A program made the translations under genes and the position numbers. A DNA stretch of 64,000 bases from Peribacillus deserti (GTDB lineage Bacteria > Bacillota > Bacilli > Bacillales > DSM-1321). This document shows, piece by piece, positions 27,865 to 37,049 of the stretch (position 1 is its first letter; each line of letters begins with the position of its first letter). Location: assembly GCF_002863585.1 (NCBI RefSeq), contig NZ_PGUY01000002.1, positions 173,458-237,457 of the forward strand, given 5' to 3'. The notes beneath the pieces were generated by a model. That model was given only the letters and a program-made list of their open reading frames with translations, had not been told where the DNA came from and searched no databases.

Positions 27865-28188
27865 TTAATCTGCTTCTTTAAGTGTTTTTGGATTTGGTAA
27901 ATCCTTCATATACCCTACACCTGAGACATCGTAATTATCTCCTTGATTGATTGTGACTGTTATTTCATTTTCTTTATCTGCCTTATCATAACCATCTACA
28001 TCCACTACTCCCATAGGGGTAAATTCAACACTTTTTACCACAAAATCTAAGCCGTATTCCCTCTTCATGTACTTAATGGCAACCTGTTCAGAAGTATCTA
28101 ATATTTCCTGTTCCTTCATTTTTTCCTCCTTGTTACATCCACTCATGAATAATAAGAGTATCAAAGTAATAAAGATTAGACGTTTCAT
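27865..28188 (-). CDS. Small lipoprotein, candidate immunity protein for the adjacent lipase
   Basis: 107 aa. MKRLIFITLILLLFMSGCNKEE is a lipoprotein signal with lipobox MSGC (Cys18). The mature part has EQVAIKYMKREYGLDFVVKSVEFTPMGVVDVDGY and resembles small DUF1433-type lipoproteins (family assignment uncertain). It is transcribed divergently from the secreted-lipase gene 64 bases away. In the S. aureus TslA system a lipoprotein (TilA) neutralises the type VII secreted phospholipase at the membrane surface; this gene is placed to do the same. That role is inference. Confidence 0.8.
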   Translation of the reverse strand: MKRLIFITLILLLFMSGCNKEEKMKEQEILDTSEQVAIKYMKREYGLDFVVKSVEFTPMGVVDVDGYDKADKENEITVTINQGDNYDVSGVGYMKDLPNPKTLKEAD

Positions 28189-28214
28189 AATTTTCCCAAT
28201 CTCCCAATTTTTTG

Positions 28215-28229
28215 TATACTATAAGTATA
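28215..28229. promoter_or_regulatory. Symmetric -10 element serving divergent genes
   Basis: TATACTATAAGTATA is a 15-base palindrome whose two halves each read TATACT, a near-consensus -10, on opposite strands. On the - strand TTGTAC lies 18 bases upstream as a -35. The + strand -35 is weak. It sits midway between the lipoprotein and lipase genes, so the pair may share an interlocked promoter or an operator. Confidence 0.5.
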
Positions 28230-28252
28230 GCGTAGTGACTGGAGGAGGTACA

Positions 28253-29425
28253 ATGCCAATAGGCACGGTTAAAGACAAAGTTTACCATCAATTAAGTAAT
28301 GCAGCCTATAACACAAGCCACCGGCCCAAGGTAGATGTAAAAATAGGAAGCGAAATACAGACTTGGACCCAGGTTAAAAACAACAAGTTTGTTACTCATG
28401 ACAATACAGGGTTCGATGCTAAAGTATTCGAACGTAAAGGCGAAATCGTCATTGCCTTTCGAGGTACGGAAAAGACAAGGCTTCAAGACATTGTGACGGA
28501 TGCTGCCTACATAGCAAATACTAAAGCAAAACCAGATGTGGCTTTACCCTGGTTAGATAAAGTGGATAAATATGATATAACTGAAAAAATGGCTAAGGTC
28601 GCTTCCCGTATCCCACATCCCGCTGCTCAGGCAGCCGCAGTAGCCTTACCACATTTGAAACAAAATCAATTTGATAGCGCGGAGCAATTGGTAAAACAGG
28701 TCAAAAAAGAATATCCTAATGCTCATGTATCCGTAACAGGCCACTCCCTGGGCGGAGCAGAAGCGGGTTACACGGGAGCTGTATGTGATGTAGAAGCTGT
28801 AACCTTTAACGCTCCGAGTGTGGTCCATCTTCTGCCGGAAGACATGCAAAAGAAAGTGAAAAAAGGGTATTATGACAGACAGATTGTGAATTATGTGAAT
28901 CCTAAAGATTCCGTTGGAGCCGGGGCCATTCATCCATACGAACGGCATATTGGCTCGACGTATTACATTGGAACCAAATTCGCATTAGAAAATGCCAATT
29001 CAACCGTATTAGGAAGGGCTCGGGACTCCTTTACCGGACCTGCTAGACATCACCTAAGGCATTTTTTATTCGACAATGTAGGCAATATCAACAACCCATT
29101 ACTAATGAATGCACTATCTGGACATTTTGAATACCAGTCTCCCCGTTTTGGAGGCGAAACGGCGACCATTGATTTAACGCCAGGACACCTGGGAGACCTG
29201 TCAACTAAACTATTAGAAGCTTCTCAAGGTGTGGAGGATGCCACAAATAAAATCAAAAAAATTGCCTATTCTATGGATCGTATTAAGATCTATGCTGGTT
29301 TACAGAATGATGTGCTGCAAGAATCCCACTTCTTTTATTCATGGTTTGATCATCAAACAAATAAAATGGCGAACGATATGAAATCGGCAAAAGACTTATT
29401 TGTAAAGGCGGATAAACTGCCATGA
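28253..29425 (+). CDS. TslA-like type VII secreted lipase toxin candidate (N-terminal lipase, C-terminal helical domain)
   Basis: 390 aa without a signal peptide. Residues 60-300 are a class 3 lipase/phospholipase fold: EIVIAFRGTEK (oxyanion segment, 64-74), VSVTGHSLGGAEAG with nucleophile Ser165, NPKDSV with candidate Asp219, and candidate His at 266-270 or 291. Residues about 305-390 are a long helical tail (LGDLSTKLLEASQGVEDATN...MKSAKDLFVKADK) resembling the targeting helices of LXG-type substrates, but placed at the C-terminus. This reverse order is that of S. aureus TslA. GGAGGAGG precedes the ATG; earlier in-frame starts lack one. It overlaps the next gene by ATGA. Confidence 0.75.
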   Translation: MPIGTVKDKVYHQLSNAAYNTSHRPKVDVKIGSEIQTWTQVKNNKFVTHDNTGFDAKVFERKGEIVIAFRGTEKTRLQDIVTDAAYIANTKAKPDVALPWLDKVDKYDITEKMAKVASRIPHPAAQAAAVALPHLKQNQFDSAEQLVKQVKKEYPNAHVSVTGHSLGGAEAGYTGAVCDVEAVTFNAPSVVHLLPEDMQKKVKKGYYDRQIVNYVNPKDSVGAGAIHPYERHIGSTYYIGTKFALENANSTVLGRARDSFTGPARHHLRHFLFDNVGNINNPLLMNALSGHFEYQSPRFGGETATIDLTPGHLGDLSTKLLEASQGVEDATNKIKKIAYSMDRIKIYAGLQNDVLQESHFFYSWFDHQTNKMANDMKSAKDLFVKADKLP

Positions 29426-29742
29426 TGACTAATGAAAAAATACTGGAACTATATAATGAATTCAATGACTTAAAGGAATTGGAAACCGCACAAAGCAGTT
29501 ATATTTCAGAACTGCGTGCCGAACAGGCCCATATAAAAAGTGTCATGGAACTTTCATATTCTTGGAGATCCGGTAAAGGATATGAAGCCTTCAGTGAAGA
29601 ATTGGAGCAGTATTTTCAGGACTTTTCAACCAAAATCGATTCATTGCAGTCCTTAGTTGGTGATATACAAAATGCCATAAAAGACTTGGAAACACGCATT
29701 CAACGGGCTATGCAGGAATTAATGAACAATGTAAGCACATAA
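29422..29742 (+). CDS. Small helical partner protein, WXG/Lap-like
   Basis: 106 aa, no signal, all-helical. Helix 1 (residues about 5-40) is rich in Glu/Leu, then SYSWRSGKGYEAFSEEL (W48-x-x-G51, a WXG-like turn), then helix 2 with heptad spacing (FSTKIDSLQSLVGDIQNAIKDLE). This is the size and shape of WXG100 or Lap/Tla partner proteins that co-fold with type VII substrates. It is translationally coupled to the lipase gene, whose C-terminal helices it would pair with. No T7SS core genes are in the window. Confidence 0.75.
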   Translation: MMTNEKILELYNEFNDLKELETAQSSYISELRAEQAHIKSVMELSYSWRSGKGYEAFSEELEQYFQDFSTKIDSLQSLVGDIQNAIKDLETRIQRAMQELMNNVST

Positions 29743-29814
29743 TGAAGCACTTGGCATTTTTTAGCTGAGTGCCTTTTTTAGCCTAATCCCTTCTATGTCT
29801 GATTGGTTCAAACA

Positions 29815-29845
29815 AAAAAGTGCCTGTATTAACGAGGCACTTTTT
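29815..29845. terminator. Bidirectional terminator
   Basis: AAAAAGTGCC / GGCACTTTTT arms (29815-29824, 29836-29845) between converging genes. A weaker hairpin with T-run (about 29748-29779) precedes it. Confidence 0.85.
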
Positions 29846-29848
29846 CTC

Positions 29849-32167
29849 TTATATAACTTTCACATTGACTGCTGAACTGTTGTTTTTGGATGCATCTTTA
29901 AGGTAAACACGCAATACCGTCCCTTTTTTCTGAAGAGGTATGGAACTTTAAATGTACCATTGCTGGCAACTGTAATATACCCCAGCTGTTTGGTTCCTGA
30001 GTATATATATACGATCGTCCCTTTTTCACCTTTTCCGGTCACGGTTTTGGACTGAGTGCTTACTTTATTGATTGTTGGCTTAGCCGGTGGTATTTTATCC
30101 ACTACTTTTGTTACAGCAGGGGGGCTGACTTTCTGGTTTACGCTTGTTTCTATAATTTTGATTTCTTTTCCGGCTGCCTGCTTTGTAATCTGAATTTTAT
30201 ATGTTCCTGACTTATCGGCTTTCCCGCTTTTATAGTACTTGCCATTCACATAGACCTTTAAGGTTGACGAAGGTAGTGCCGTACCTGAAAGATAGGTTGT
30301 CAGGTTGCTGACAGTGTTAATGCTTGTAGCATGTATAACCTTTGTTTCCTTCATTTTGCTTGTATTCCCCGCGGCATCCATAGATACTACACCGAGGTTC
30401 GTATTTGACTTTTGTTTAGCCATTGTACTGGTGTATATGCCTTTCTTATCGGCCTTAACGGTTTTTTGCAGCCGTTTGTTGATATAGATCCGTACACTGG
30501 TATTTGGTTCAGCCTTACCTGTAACAGTACTAGAGTTAGTGGTTACACTAGTTATTGATGGCAGGGCGGGCGGCCTTTTGTCAATGATGAATCTAAGGCT
30601 TCTGCCGGCCGATGAGCTTGAAGCAGCATAAGCCTGTTTGACAGAGGCTTGCGAACGTGTTAATGATTGGGGCTGGAGTCCGGAAGACGGAACAGAAAGC
30701 TGGTACTCACCTTCTGTACTTATCTTTGTCAGGCCCTTTATTGTATTTACTTTTGATCCTGATGATAGGCTGACCGTGGTGCTCTCCGGAACCCTGACTG
30801 CGACATCCGTATTGAAATACTGCGTATCCGAGACAGGCTGCTGCAAATCACTATCTACGGTGATCCAGCGGTAGCTCTGGTATAAGTGGTTAGCGCGTTT
30901 ACTTGGATAGGAATATTTCAAAAAGTAAATTCCATTTACGTTAGAATCCACGGATCCTTCAATGTTAATCAAACTTTTTACATTTCCTTCTGCCTCGGAA
31001 TAGGCGTCTATTCCTAATAAAGGATCAAAAGGAGTGCCGCGGAGATGGGTTTTTGAGTTTACTCCAGAGAATAAAGACAGAATCTCCAATGTCTGCAGTT
31101 CATCTATAAAAGCTGTATTGTTTACACTGTCCGTTAAGTAAAGCCTGGTTTGATAGATTCCAACCGCTTTGCTTACAGGGACGTATATGTCTGCGCGGAA
31201 TTTGTTTGCAGCGCTGTCCCAAACCAGATCATTACTAAAAGATTGTGAATTTAATAGGTTCCTTTGCTTCTTCTATCTTGCTGTCTTTATCAACGGCATC
31301 GACAAATACAGTTAATTTGTCGCCGCCATGTACCTTCTGTTTGGAGAAACTAATGGATTTATAGACTGGTTTTTCAAAATCACTCACGCCACCCGTTACT
31401 TCGAATGCAGTATTTTTTAAGAAAGGGTATTCATCAGGTCTATACCATTTTTCATTTCCCAATCGATCCCTAAGCAGCAAAAAGCTTATCTTCCATTCTC
31501 CGTTTTTTGCAAACTCAGGTAATGAAATGCTTCCCTCGTATCTTCCGTTGGTCTTGTTATACGTAATACTTTCATTCAGTACAGAATCTGTTTTAGTATG
31601 TTTAAAAATAATACTCCCTGAAGATGGTCCGTTCTGATCGGCAAGATCTAACGAAAATTCGACTTTGCCGGCGGCATCTACTGATTTTGTAAGGAGTGTA
31701 AAATTCTTGAGTTCAGGTGGATCTCTGTCTATTTCCGCCTCAGGCTTACCGTCCAGGAACTTCCACTTTGTATGTTTTAAAAGGGGGTCCGTTCCTGCAT
31801 AGACACTGGTATTTCCGGCATTATCATTAAACGTTATAGTAGAAATGGACCATTCGCCCATCGGGTCAGATTCACCCATTCCCATGGCAAACTGATACTT
31901 ATTATCTCCCATATAAGACATCATGCTGTACATGATGTTTCCAGAACCATCCATTATATTGATGTCTGCGTCCGGCATGGGCCCTGACTCATAATCAGGT
32001 TCTACTTCAAATGTAATAACGATCCGGTCCCCTGATTTAGCTTCTGTTTGATTAATAACTGCATTCTTTAACTTTAGAGGGGTATGATCCTCTTCTGCGT
32101 GGCTGGTCAACGTACCTGAGAATATCAACATACATATAACAACCACGAATACACAACTTTTTCGCAT
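29849..32167 (-). pseudogene. Secreted Ig-like repeat surface protein, two frameshifts
   Basis: Three frames join into one protein of about 770 aa. The N-terminal piece (31235-32167) has a signal peptide MRKSCVFVVVICMLIFSGTLTSHAEE and beta-rich domains. At about 31250 the frame shifts and continues NSQSFSNDLVWDSAANKFRADIYV into the 31089-29860 piece, which holds tandem bacterial Ig-type modules (TVTGKAEPNTSVRIYIN, YLSGTALPSSTLKVYVNG, TVTGKGEKGTIVYIYSG). A second shift at an A/G run near 29930 replaces the true end GTVLRVYLKDASKNNS...VKVI, whose stop is at 29849. No LPxTG anchor is visible. Both shifts are single-base type, so sequencing error must be excluded. Confidence 0.75.
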
Positions 32168-32533
32168 CTTTTCTTCTCGCCCTTCCGCTCTTATTCAATG
32201 TAATTATTTTCAGCTAATGGAAGTTTACTATAATAAAGGAAAATGAACTATATATTTCCAGACAATAGGTGTATTGTAAATTCTTCCAACTGGCAAAATG
32301 GAATAGGTGGACCATTGATACGATTATGTGGAACAATAATAATTCATCTGCACAGTGACTATATTGTTATTAATTGAAGTTGTGTTCTTCGCCTTCATGA
32401 TGGAGTAAATAGCAGGATTTCATGCTGATCAAGCGATATTATTAATCTTCTAACAACTCCAAAATCATATGTATAGTCAATAACGGCCGTCATTTTGTTT
32501 TCCATATATCTTTTTCAAATTAAGTTACTTTCA
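32168..32533. other. Non-coding gap
   Basis: About 365 bases between two - strand genes. Nothing beyond likely promoter DNA for the Ig-like gene was recognised. Confidence 0.5.
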
Positions 32534-33166
32534 TTATTCTTCTTCGTTACCATTTATTATTTCACCCTTTGCATCATAAACCGTTACCTGAAGAGGGAGC
32601 TTGATTTTATCTTTACGGAAAGCAGCGTACCAAACCCACAACGCCCCCGTACCTGAACTTCCGCTCTTGCCAGCCAAGTCGTCCCGAATAAAAAACCTGT
32701 TAGGCTGTATACCGCCTTCACTATTTATAACAATGGTCTTTGCTTCGTCTCTGGCAAATCCATATACGAGGGAAAAATCCTTTTGAACATTATTTTTGAC
32801 GCACCAGACGATGGGTCCTGTCTCCTCTTTCTCCTCTCTAAACTCCTGGAAATTCAGTCCTGGGTAAATAAACTTTTTAAATTCAGTGAACTCCTTATTG
32901 GTTAAGACGGGAATGATTCCCGAACTATCTTCGGCAAAAACTAAGTGGGAATCAGCATCAAATAAATGAATTCTTTTGCATTCCTCATTTTTGCCTTCTA
33001 TTTCCGCGCATATTTCCTGCTCCAAGGAAGTCGTAGGAATAGCGGCTGGACTAACTGAGTGAGTAGGACTAGCAGGTTTATCAAGGATGGAAGGACGCGC
33101 TGCCAAAAAATAAATGACTGCGGCTAACCCTAACCAGAGTGAAGCAATTACTATTTTTTTGCTCAT
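32534..33166 (-). CDS. Hypothetical membrane-anchored extracellular protein
   Basis: 210 aa. MSKKIVIASLWLGLAAVIYFLAARP is one N-terminal membrane segment; a Pro/Thr/Ser spacer (PASPTHSVSPAAIPTTS) leads to an extracellular domain of about 150 aa with one Cys pair region (QEICAEIEGKNEECK) and a lone Cys in PIVWCVKNN. The ATG at 33166 is preferred, as GGAGGAGATGAAT places the ribosome site 8 bases away; two starts upstream are too close. No family recognised. Confidence 0.75.
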   Translation of the reverse strand: MSKKIVIASLWLGLAAVIYFLAARPSILDKPASPTHSVSPAAIPTTSLEQEICAEIEGKNEECKRIHLFDADSHLVFAEDSSGIIPVLTNKEFTEFKKFIYPGLNFQEFREEKEETGPIVWCVKNNVQKDFSLVYGFARDEAKTIVINSEGGIQPNRFFIRDDLAGKSGSSGTGALWVWYAAFRKDKIKLPLQVTVYDAKGEIINGNEEE

Positions 33167-33835
33167 ATTCATCTCCTCCAATCATTGATCATCCGGATAT
33201 CTCAATTATATGCCAGAAGGTTTGTTAGGAAGTAATAGCGTTTTTTAATATTTTCAAAACTTAATTGGACCACGGCTGCGTCAGTTCAAAAAATGTAAGA
33301 AGCGCTAATAGCTGGGAATTACGCTAAAGATTTTTAGATGAACACCTACTAACACACGTTTAACAAATAATATAGTAAGGGGCGTTAAGGAAATTCCTCT
33401 GCCTTTATATGGTGAAGTATAGAAGAACATTGCCTGCGAGGAGTGTTTTTTTCTTGTGCTGTTAGAAAGTATTTAAACGGATAAATGGTTAGTTTAATAA
33501 TAGAACCTGATCTCGGTACTGTATCGGGATCATTTTATTTAATCCCGCTGTTACTAATTAGCTATGTTTTCCCCGCTGCATAAATCCACCACATTATAAA
33601 CTCCTAGAACTCCCTCAACCCCTCCTTTAACCTAATGAGATTCTTTTCCATGAACTAAAGTGCTGGGTAGTAAGTTGAAAATTATGTGGTTAACTAAATC
33701 AACACTTTAGATAAACGAAAAATTAACAATTCTGTCTTATTATAGAAAAAGCGGTTAAAGCAACCACCGCATTACACGGAAAGGAGAAGAAGAATCTACA
33801 TATTAAGCCGCAATTATCTGTCAGGAGGAATGAAG
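33167..33835. other. Long intergenic region upstream of the 5'-nucleotidase gene
   Basis: Holds two weak terminator-like hairpins (about 33429-33450 and 33508-33536) and, near 33690-33745, TTAACT and TTAACA followed by a TATTAT -10. The two hexamers could be remnants of PhoP-type repeats, but intermediate repeats are missing. No small gene was supported. Confidence 0.4.
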
Positions 33836-35605
33836 ATGAAGAGAAAATCCGCCATTATTTATTTTGCTGCTTTAACATTGACACTGTTGTTCTGCTTTCT
33901 ATACGAACCATGGAATACTGCTGCCGAAGAAACAGGTAAGAATTCGGATCTGGTGAATCTTCAGCTGCTCGGCATTACCGATTTTCACGGATATCTCCAG
34001 GCCTTTAACGACAAATCTAATGGACAGATTTGGTCTCCGGAAGGACAGCTTTCTGTAGGCGGAGCCGCATATAATGCTTCACACTTGAAACGCCTCAAAG
34101 AAGGTAAGGAACACTCTATCGTTCTATCTGTCGGTGATAATTTCAGCGGCTGGCCATTTGAGGTTGCCGCCCACCGGGATGAACCGACCATTGAGTTTAT
34201 GAATGCAGTCGGCGTGGAAATGTCTGCGGTTGGCAACCATGAATTGGACGAGTCCAAGGAGTTTCTATTAAAGCATATAGATGACGGCAAATGCTTTGGA
34301 AAACGAGATGTTGACAGCTGCTTTAAAGACTCTTCCGGTAGTCAGTTTGATGGAGCAGAGTTCCCTTTTATCTCAGCAAATGTACGTGATGCCAAATCCG
34401 GCAGGCTGATCACTAAGCCATATGTCATTAAACAGATTCCGGATGGTAAAGGCCATAACATACCGGTCGGATTTATAGGATTGACCATAACAGATACGAT
34501 AACCGGAACTACGTCGTTTCAGGAAGGAAATCTTACAGTCGATCCTCTACTGGAATCGGCGAACCGATACGCAAAGGAATTGAAGAACAAGGGAGTTGAA
34601 ACGATCGTAGCTGTTGTCCATGAAGGCGGTTCGGCAGGAGGCAATTACCAGGGATGCACCAATCCGCGCGGACCGGTGTTTGATTTCGCCAGGGATGCTA
34701 CTTCTGCCATTGATGCCATATTTACTGGACACTGGCATGCAGCCTTTAACTGTTCAATCGAGGATCCGGAGGGAAATCCCCGTCCAGTCATTGAAGGCGC
34801 TAACCACGGGAAGTTAATCAGCGAAATCAACCTTTCCATTGATCCATCTACAAAGGAAGTGGTCCGCAGCAAAACCATTGCCGTCAACCATCCTGTTACA
34901 CGTGATGTGCCGCCAGACCAGGAAGTTGCCAACATGGTGGATTACTGGGCGGATCGCGGAAAACAGCGATGGGCTGAGCTTGCGGCCAAAATCACCGGGG
35001 ATTTAACCCTAGCCCGTAATGAAAATGGTGAAAGCAGTCTAGCGGATGTAGTGGCCGATGCCCACTATGCCACTGGAAGGAAGGCTGGAAAGCCCGCAGA
35101 TTTTGCCTTGACGGCCAGCAGTCCATTACATAAAGATCTGCTTTATGCCAAAGGTACAAACAGTGCTGACCAGGATGGCCAGATTCTATTCGGAGAAATG
35201 TGGGAAGCCCATGGGTACGCGAACCCGGTTGTGGTTGTAAGCTTAACTGGCCGGGACGTTAAGCAGATTCTGGAAGAGCAGTGGAGAAAGAAAGCAGATG
35301 GTACAGAAGCCTTTTATCCGCTTGCCGTTTCACATAACGTACGTTACTCTTTCAGCTTAGATAATCCGTCCAGCCAGCATATTGATCCGGCTGATGTGAA
35401 AATCAATGGGAGAAACCTTATACTTGATAAGACTTACCGGGTAGCCGCACTTGCTTATTTGATCCGCGGGAATGACGGGTATCCAGCGTTTTTGAAATAT
35501 ACAGACCCTGTCCGGGTTGAAAGCGATCACTGGGCTTTCTTGAATTACTTAAAAAGACAAAAAGTAATAAAACCGCCGGTATTGAATCGTGTGAGTTCAA
35601 ACTGA
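33836..35605 (+). CDS. Secreted 5'-nucleotidase/2',3'-cyclic phosphodiesterase family metallophosphatase
   Basis: 589 aa. An N-terminal membrane/signal segment (residues 5-25) is followed by the metallophosphoesterase domain: GITDFHGYLQ (DxH), SVGDNFSG, AVGNHELDE, VVHEGG, and FTGHWHAAFNC. The C-terminal 5'-nucleotidase domain carries NGESSLADVVADAHYA and GNDGYPAF, the nucleoside-binding GNDGY-type motif. It hydrolyses extracellular nucleotides, releasing phosphate and nucleoside. ATG 33836 is favoured over 33830 because AGGAGG is 7 bases away. Single gene with its own terminator. Confidence 0.92.
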   Translation: MKRKSAIIYFAALTLTLLFCFLYEPWNTAAEETGKNSDLVNLQLLGITDFHGYLQAFNDKSNGQIWSPEGQLSVGGAAYNASHLKRLKEGKEHSIVLSVGDNFSGWPFEVAAHRDEPTIEFMNAVGVEMSAVGNHELDESKEFLLKHIDDGKCFGKRDVDSCFKDSSGSQFDGAEFPFISANVRDAKSGRLITKPYVIKQIPDGKGHNIPVGFIGLTITDTITGTTSFQEGNLTVDPLLESANRYAKELKNKGVETIVAVVHEGGSAGGNYQGCTNPRGPVFDFARDATSAIDAIFTGHWHAAFNCSIEDPEGNPRPVIEGANHGKLISEINLSIDPSTKEVVRSKTIAVNHPVTRDVPPDQEVANMVDYWADRGKQRWAELAAKITGDLTLARNENGESSLADVVADAHYATGRKAGKPADFALTASSPLHKDLLYAKGTNSADQDGQILFGEMWEAHGYANPVVVVSLTGRDVKQILEEQWRKKADGTEAFYPLAVSHNVRYSFSLDNPSSQHIDPADVKINGRNLILDKTYRVAALAYLIRGNDGYPAFLKYTDPVRVESDHWAFLNYLKRQKVIKPPVLNRVSSN

Positions 35606-35614
35606 ATGAAATCC

Positions 35615-35646
35615 AAAAAGCTGTGATGATTACGTCACGGCTTTTT
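35615..35646. terminator. Terminator of 5'-nucleotidase gene
   Basis: AAAAAGCTGTGA / TCACGGCTTTTT arms with G-T pairs and a T-tail. Confidence 0.85.
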
Positions 35647-35678
35647 GTTTACGAAAAGAACAATTTTCACAGAAAAGA

Positions 35679-35705
35679 AGCCAGCCCCATAGGTCTGGCT
35701 TAAAA
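35679..35705. terminator. Second hairpin before the LCP gene end
   Basis: AGCCAG / CTGGCT short stem with A/T tails between convergent genes; could end the - strand LCP transcript. Confidence 0.45.
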
Positions 35706-35782
35706 ATCGAAAAGGAAGATGAAGCCTAAGCTTTTCATATGATTCTGAGGTTAATAATTTCCATCGAGGAATAATGCATAAG

Positions 35783-36712
35783 CTATATTCCCAAATGCTC
35801 TCTTAAACGACTGGTAACAGCCTTCCTTTCTTCCTCAGGAACGATAAAATAAAAGATTTCATCTTCTGCTCGTTCATTAGTACCCTCAATTTGGTATTGT
35901 TTAATATTTTTTGCCGCTTCCATGTAATTCTTACGAATATCTACCATCTGGTCAAAAGTAAGATTGGTTTTAACATTGCTGCCTAGGGCTTCCAGGATTC
36001 TATCGTAATGGTTTATGGTGGAAAGGCTTGTACCCTTATTGATGACTTCCTTGATAACCTGCCGCTGGCGATGCTGCCTGCCGAAGTCCCCCCTTGGATC
36101 CTGATGCCGCATGCGGGAGTATACCAGGGCCTTTTTTCCATCTAATGTAATAGATCCTTTGTTAAAGTGATAACCCTTATCGCTGAACTCCAGATCATTT
36201 TCGACCGTCACACCGCCGACTGAATCTACGATACTCTGAAATCCTTCCATGTTAAGTTCAACATAATAATCTATGGGAATATCAAGAAAGTTTTCTATGG
36301 TTTTCATGGACATCGGGATGCCCCCGTATGCGTATGCATGGTTGATTTTGTCCTCGGTGCCTTTTCCGATAATTTCTGTTCTTGTATCCCTTGGTATGCT
36401 CAGCATTTCCACCGATTTTTTATTCGGGTTTACGGTCAGTACAATCATTGTATCAGACCGGCCACTGTCATTTTTCCGCTGGTCAACACCAAGCAGAAGG
36501 ATGGAAAAAGGCTGTTTATGTTCAAGCGTTACTGCTTTTTGCCTTTTATCTGACTTCTTTATATCAATCGGACTGTGCATTGTTTCCACTGCAGCTGCCA
36601 GTGATTTGTAGACACTGAATATATAGGTTCCTCCACCTATTAGGAACATTAGAAGCAGTAGACCGATTATTCTTTTCCATCTTACTTTCTTTGTCCTTCT
36701 TCTTGATCTCAT
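35783..36712 (-). CDS. LytR-CpsA-Psr (LCP) family wall-polymer ligase
   Basis: 309 aa. Short basic cytoplasmic start (MRSRRRTKKVRWKR), one membrane helix (IIGLLLLMFLIGGGTYIFSVY), then the LCP domain: FSILLLGVDQR, GRSDTMIVLTVNP, MLSIPRDTRTEI, KINHAYAYGG and DFGRQHRQRQV, with the conserved Arg/Asp phosphate-binding residues. LCP enzymes attach teichoic/teichuronic acids or capsule to peptidoglycan. ATG 36712 has GGAGG upstream. Divergent from the tua operon; a close paralogue is at 52543. Confidence 0.93.
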   Translation of the reverse strand: MRSRRRTKKVRWKRIIGLLLLMFLIGGGTYIFSVYKSLAAAVETMHSPIDIKKSDKRQKAVTLEHKQPFSILLLGVDQRKNDSGRSDTMIVLTVNPNKKSVEMLSIPRDTRTEIIGKGTEDKINHAYAYGGIPMSMKTIENFLDIPIDYYVELNMEGFQSIVDSVGGVTVENDLEFSDKGYHFNKGSITLDGKKALVYSRMRHQDPRGDFGRQHRQRQVIKEVINKGTSLSTINHYDRILEALGSNVKTNLTFDQMVDIRKNYMEAAKNIKQYQIEGTNERAEDEIFYFIVPEEERKAVTSRLREHLGI

Positions 36713-36926
36713 GGTGTCCTCCCTATCAAAAATGAATATAGAAAAGAATAACATGTTCAGTGGATTTTGCAATTTGGGTAAAACCAAGCTTTGTAAAGAA
36801 ACTATTAATACATGACAGGGAAGTAAATGTTGATCCTTCCTTGGGTCCGCGTTCTTTCCTTATTATATATACCCCTTTATTCTGGAGCCTGCCTTTTACA
36901 CAGCCTTTATAAAGCTACCTAACTTG

Positions 36927-37008
36927 TTAAATTGTTTGAAAAATCTTAACAATCCTTACAAATTATTTAAAATGTCTAAATATGTCCTTCATTATCACCC
37001 TCTATAAT
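36927..37008 (+). promoter_or_regulatory. Candidate PhoP-box array and -10 of the tua operon
   Basis: Hexamers TTAAAT (36927), TTGAAA (36936), TTAACA (36946), TTACAA (36956) and TTTAAA (36966) recur every 9-10 bases, as in Pho-regulated Bacillus promoters where PhoP binds TTAACA-like direct repeats. A TATAAT -10 lies at 37003-37008 without a good -35, as expected for an activated promoter. B. subtilis tuaA is known to be PhoP-activated under phosphate starvation. The transcript would start near 37015, which argues against the ATG at 37014. Confidence 0.6.
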
Positions 37009-37049
37009 TCGACATGTCAGTATTAAAATGTCGCTGGGGTGGTGTATCT

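Noticed and set aside
28646..28948. - strand frame inside the lipase gene
   Set aside because: Antisense shadow of conserved lipase motifs.
33690..33745. PhoP-like TTAACT/TTAACA hexamers before the 5'-nucleotidase gene
   Set aside because: The intermediate repeats expected every 11 bases are missing, so not called as a PhoP site, although Pho control would suit the enzyme.
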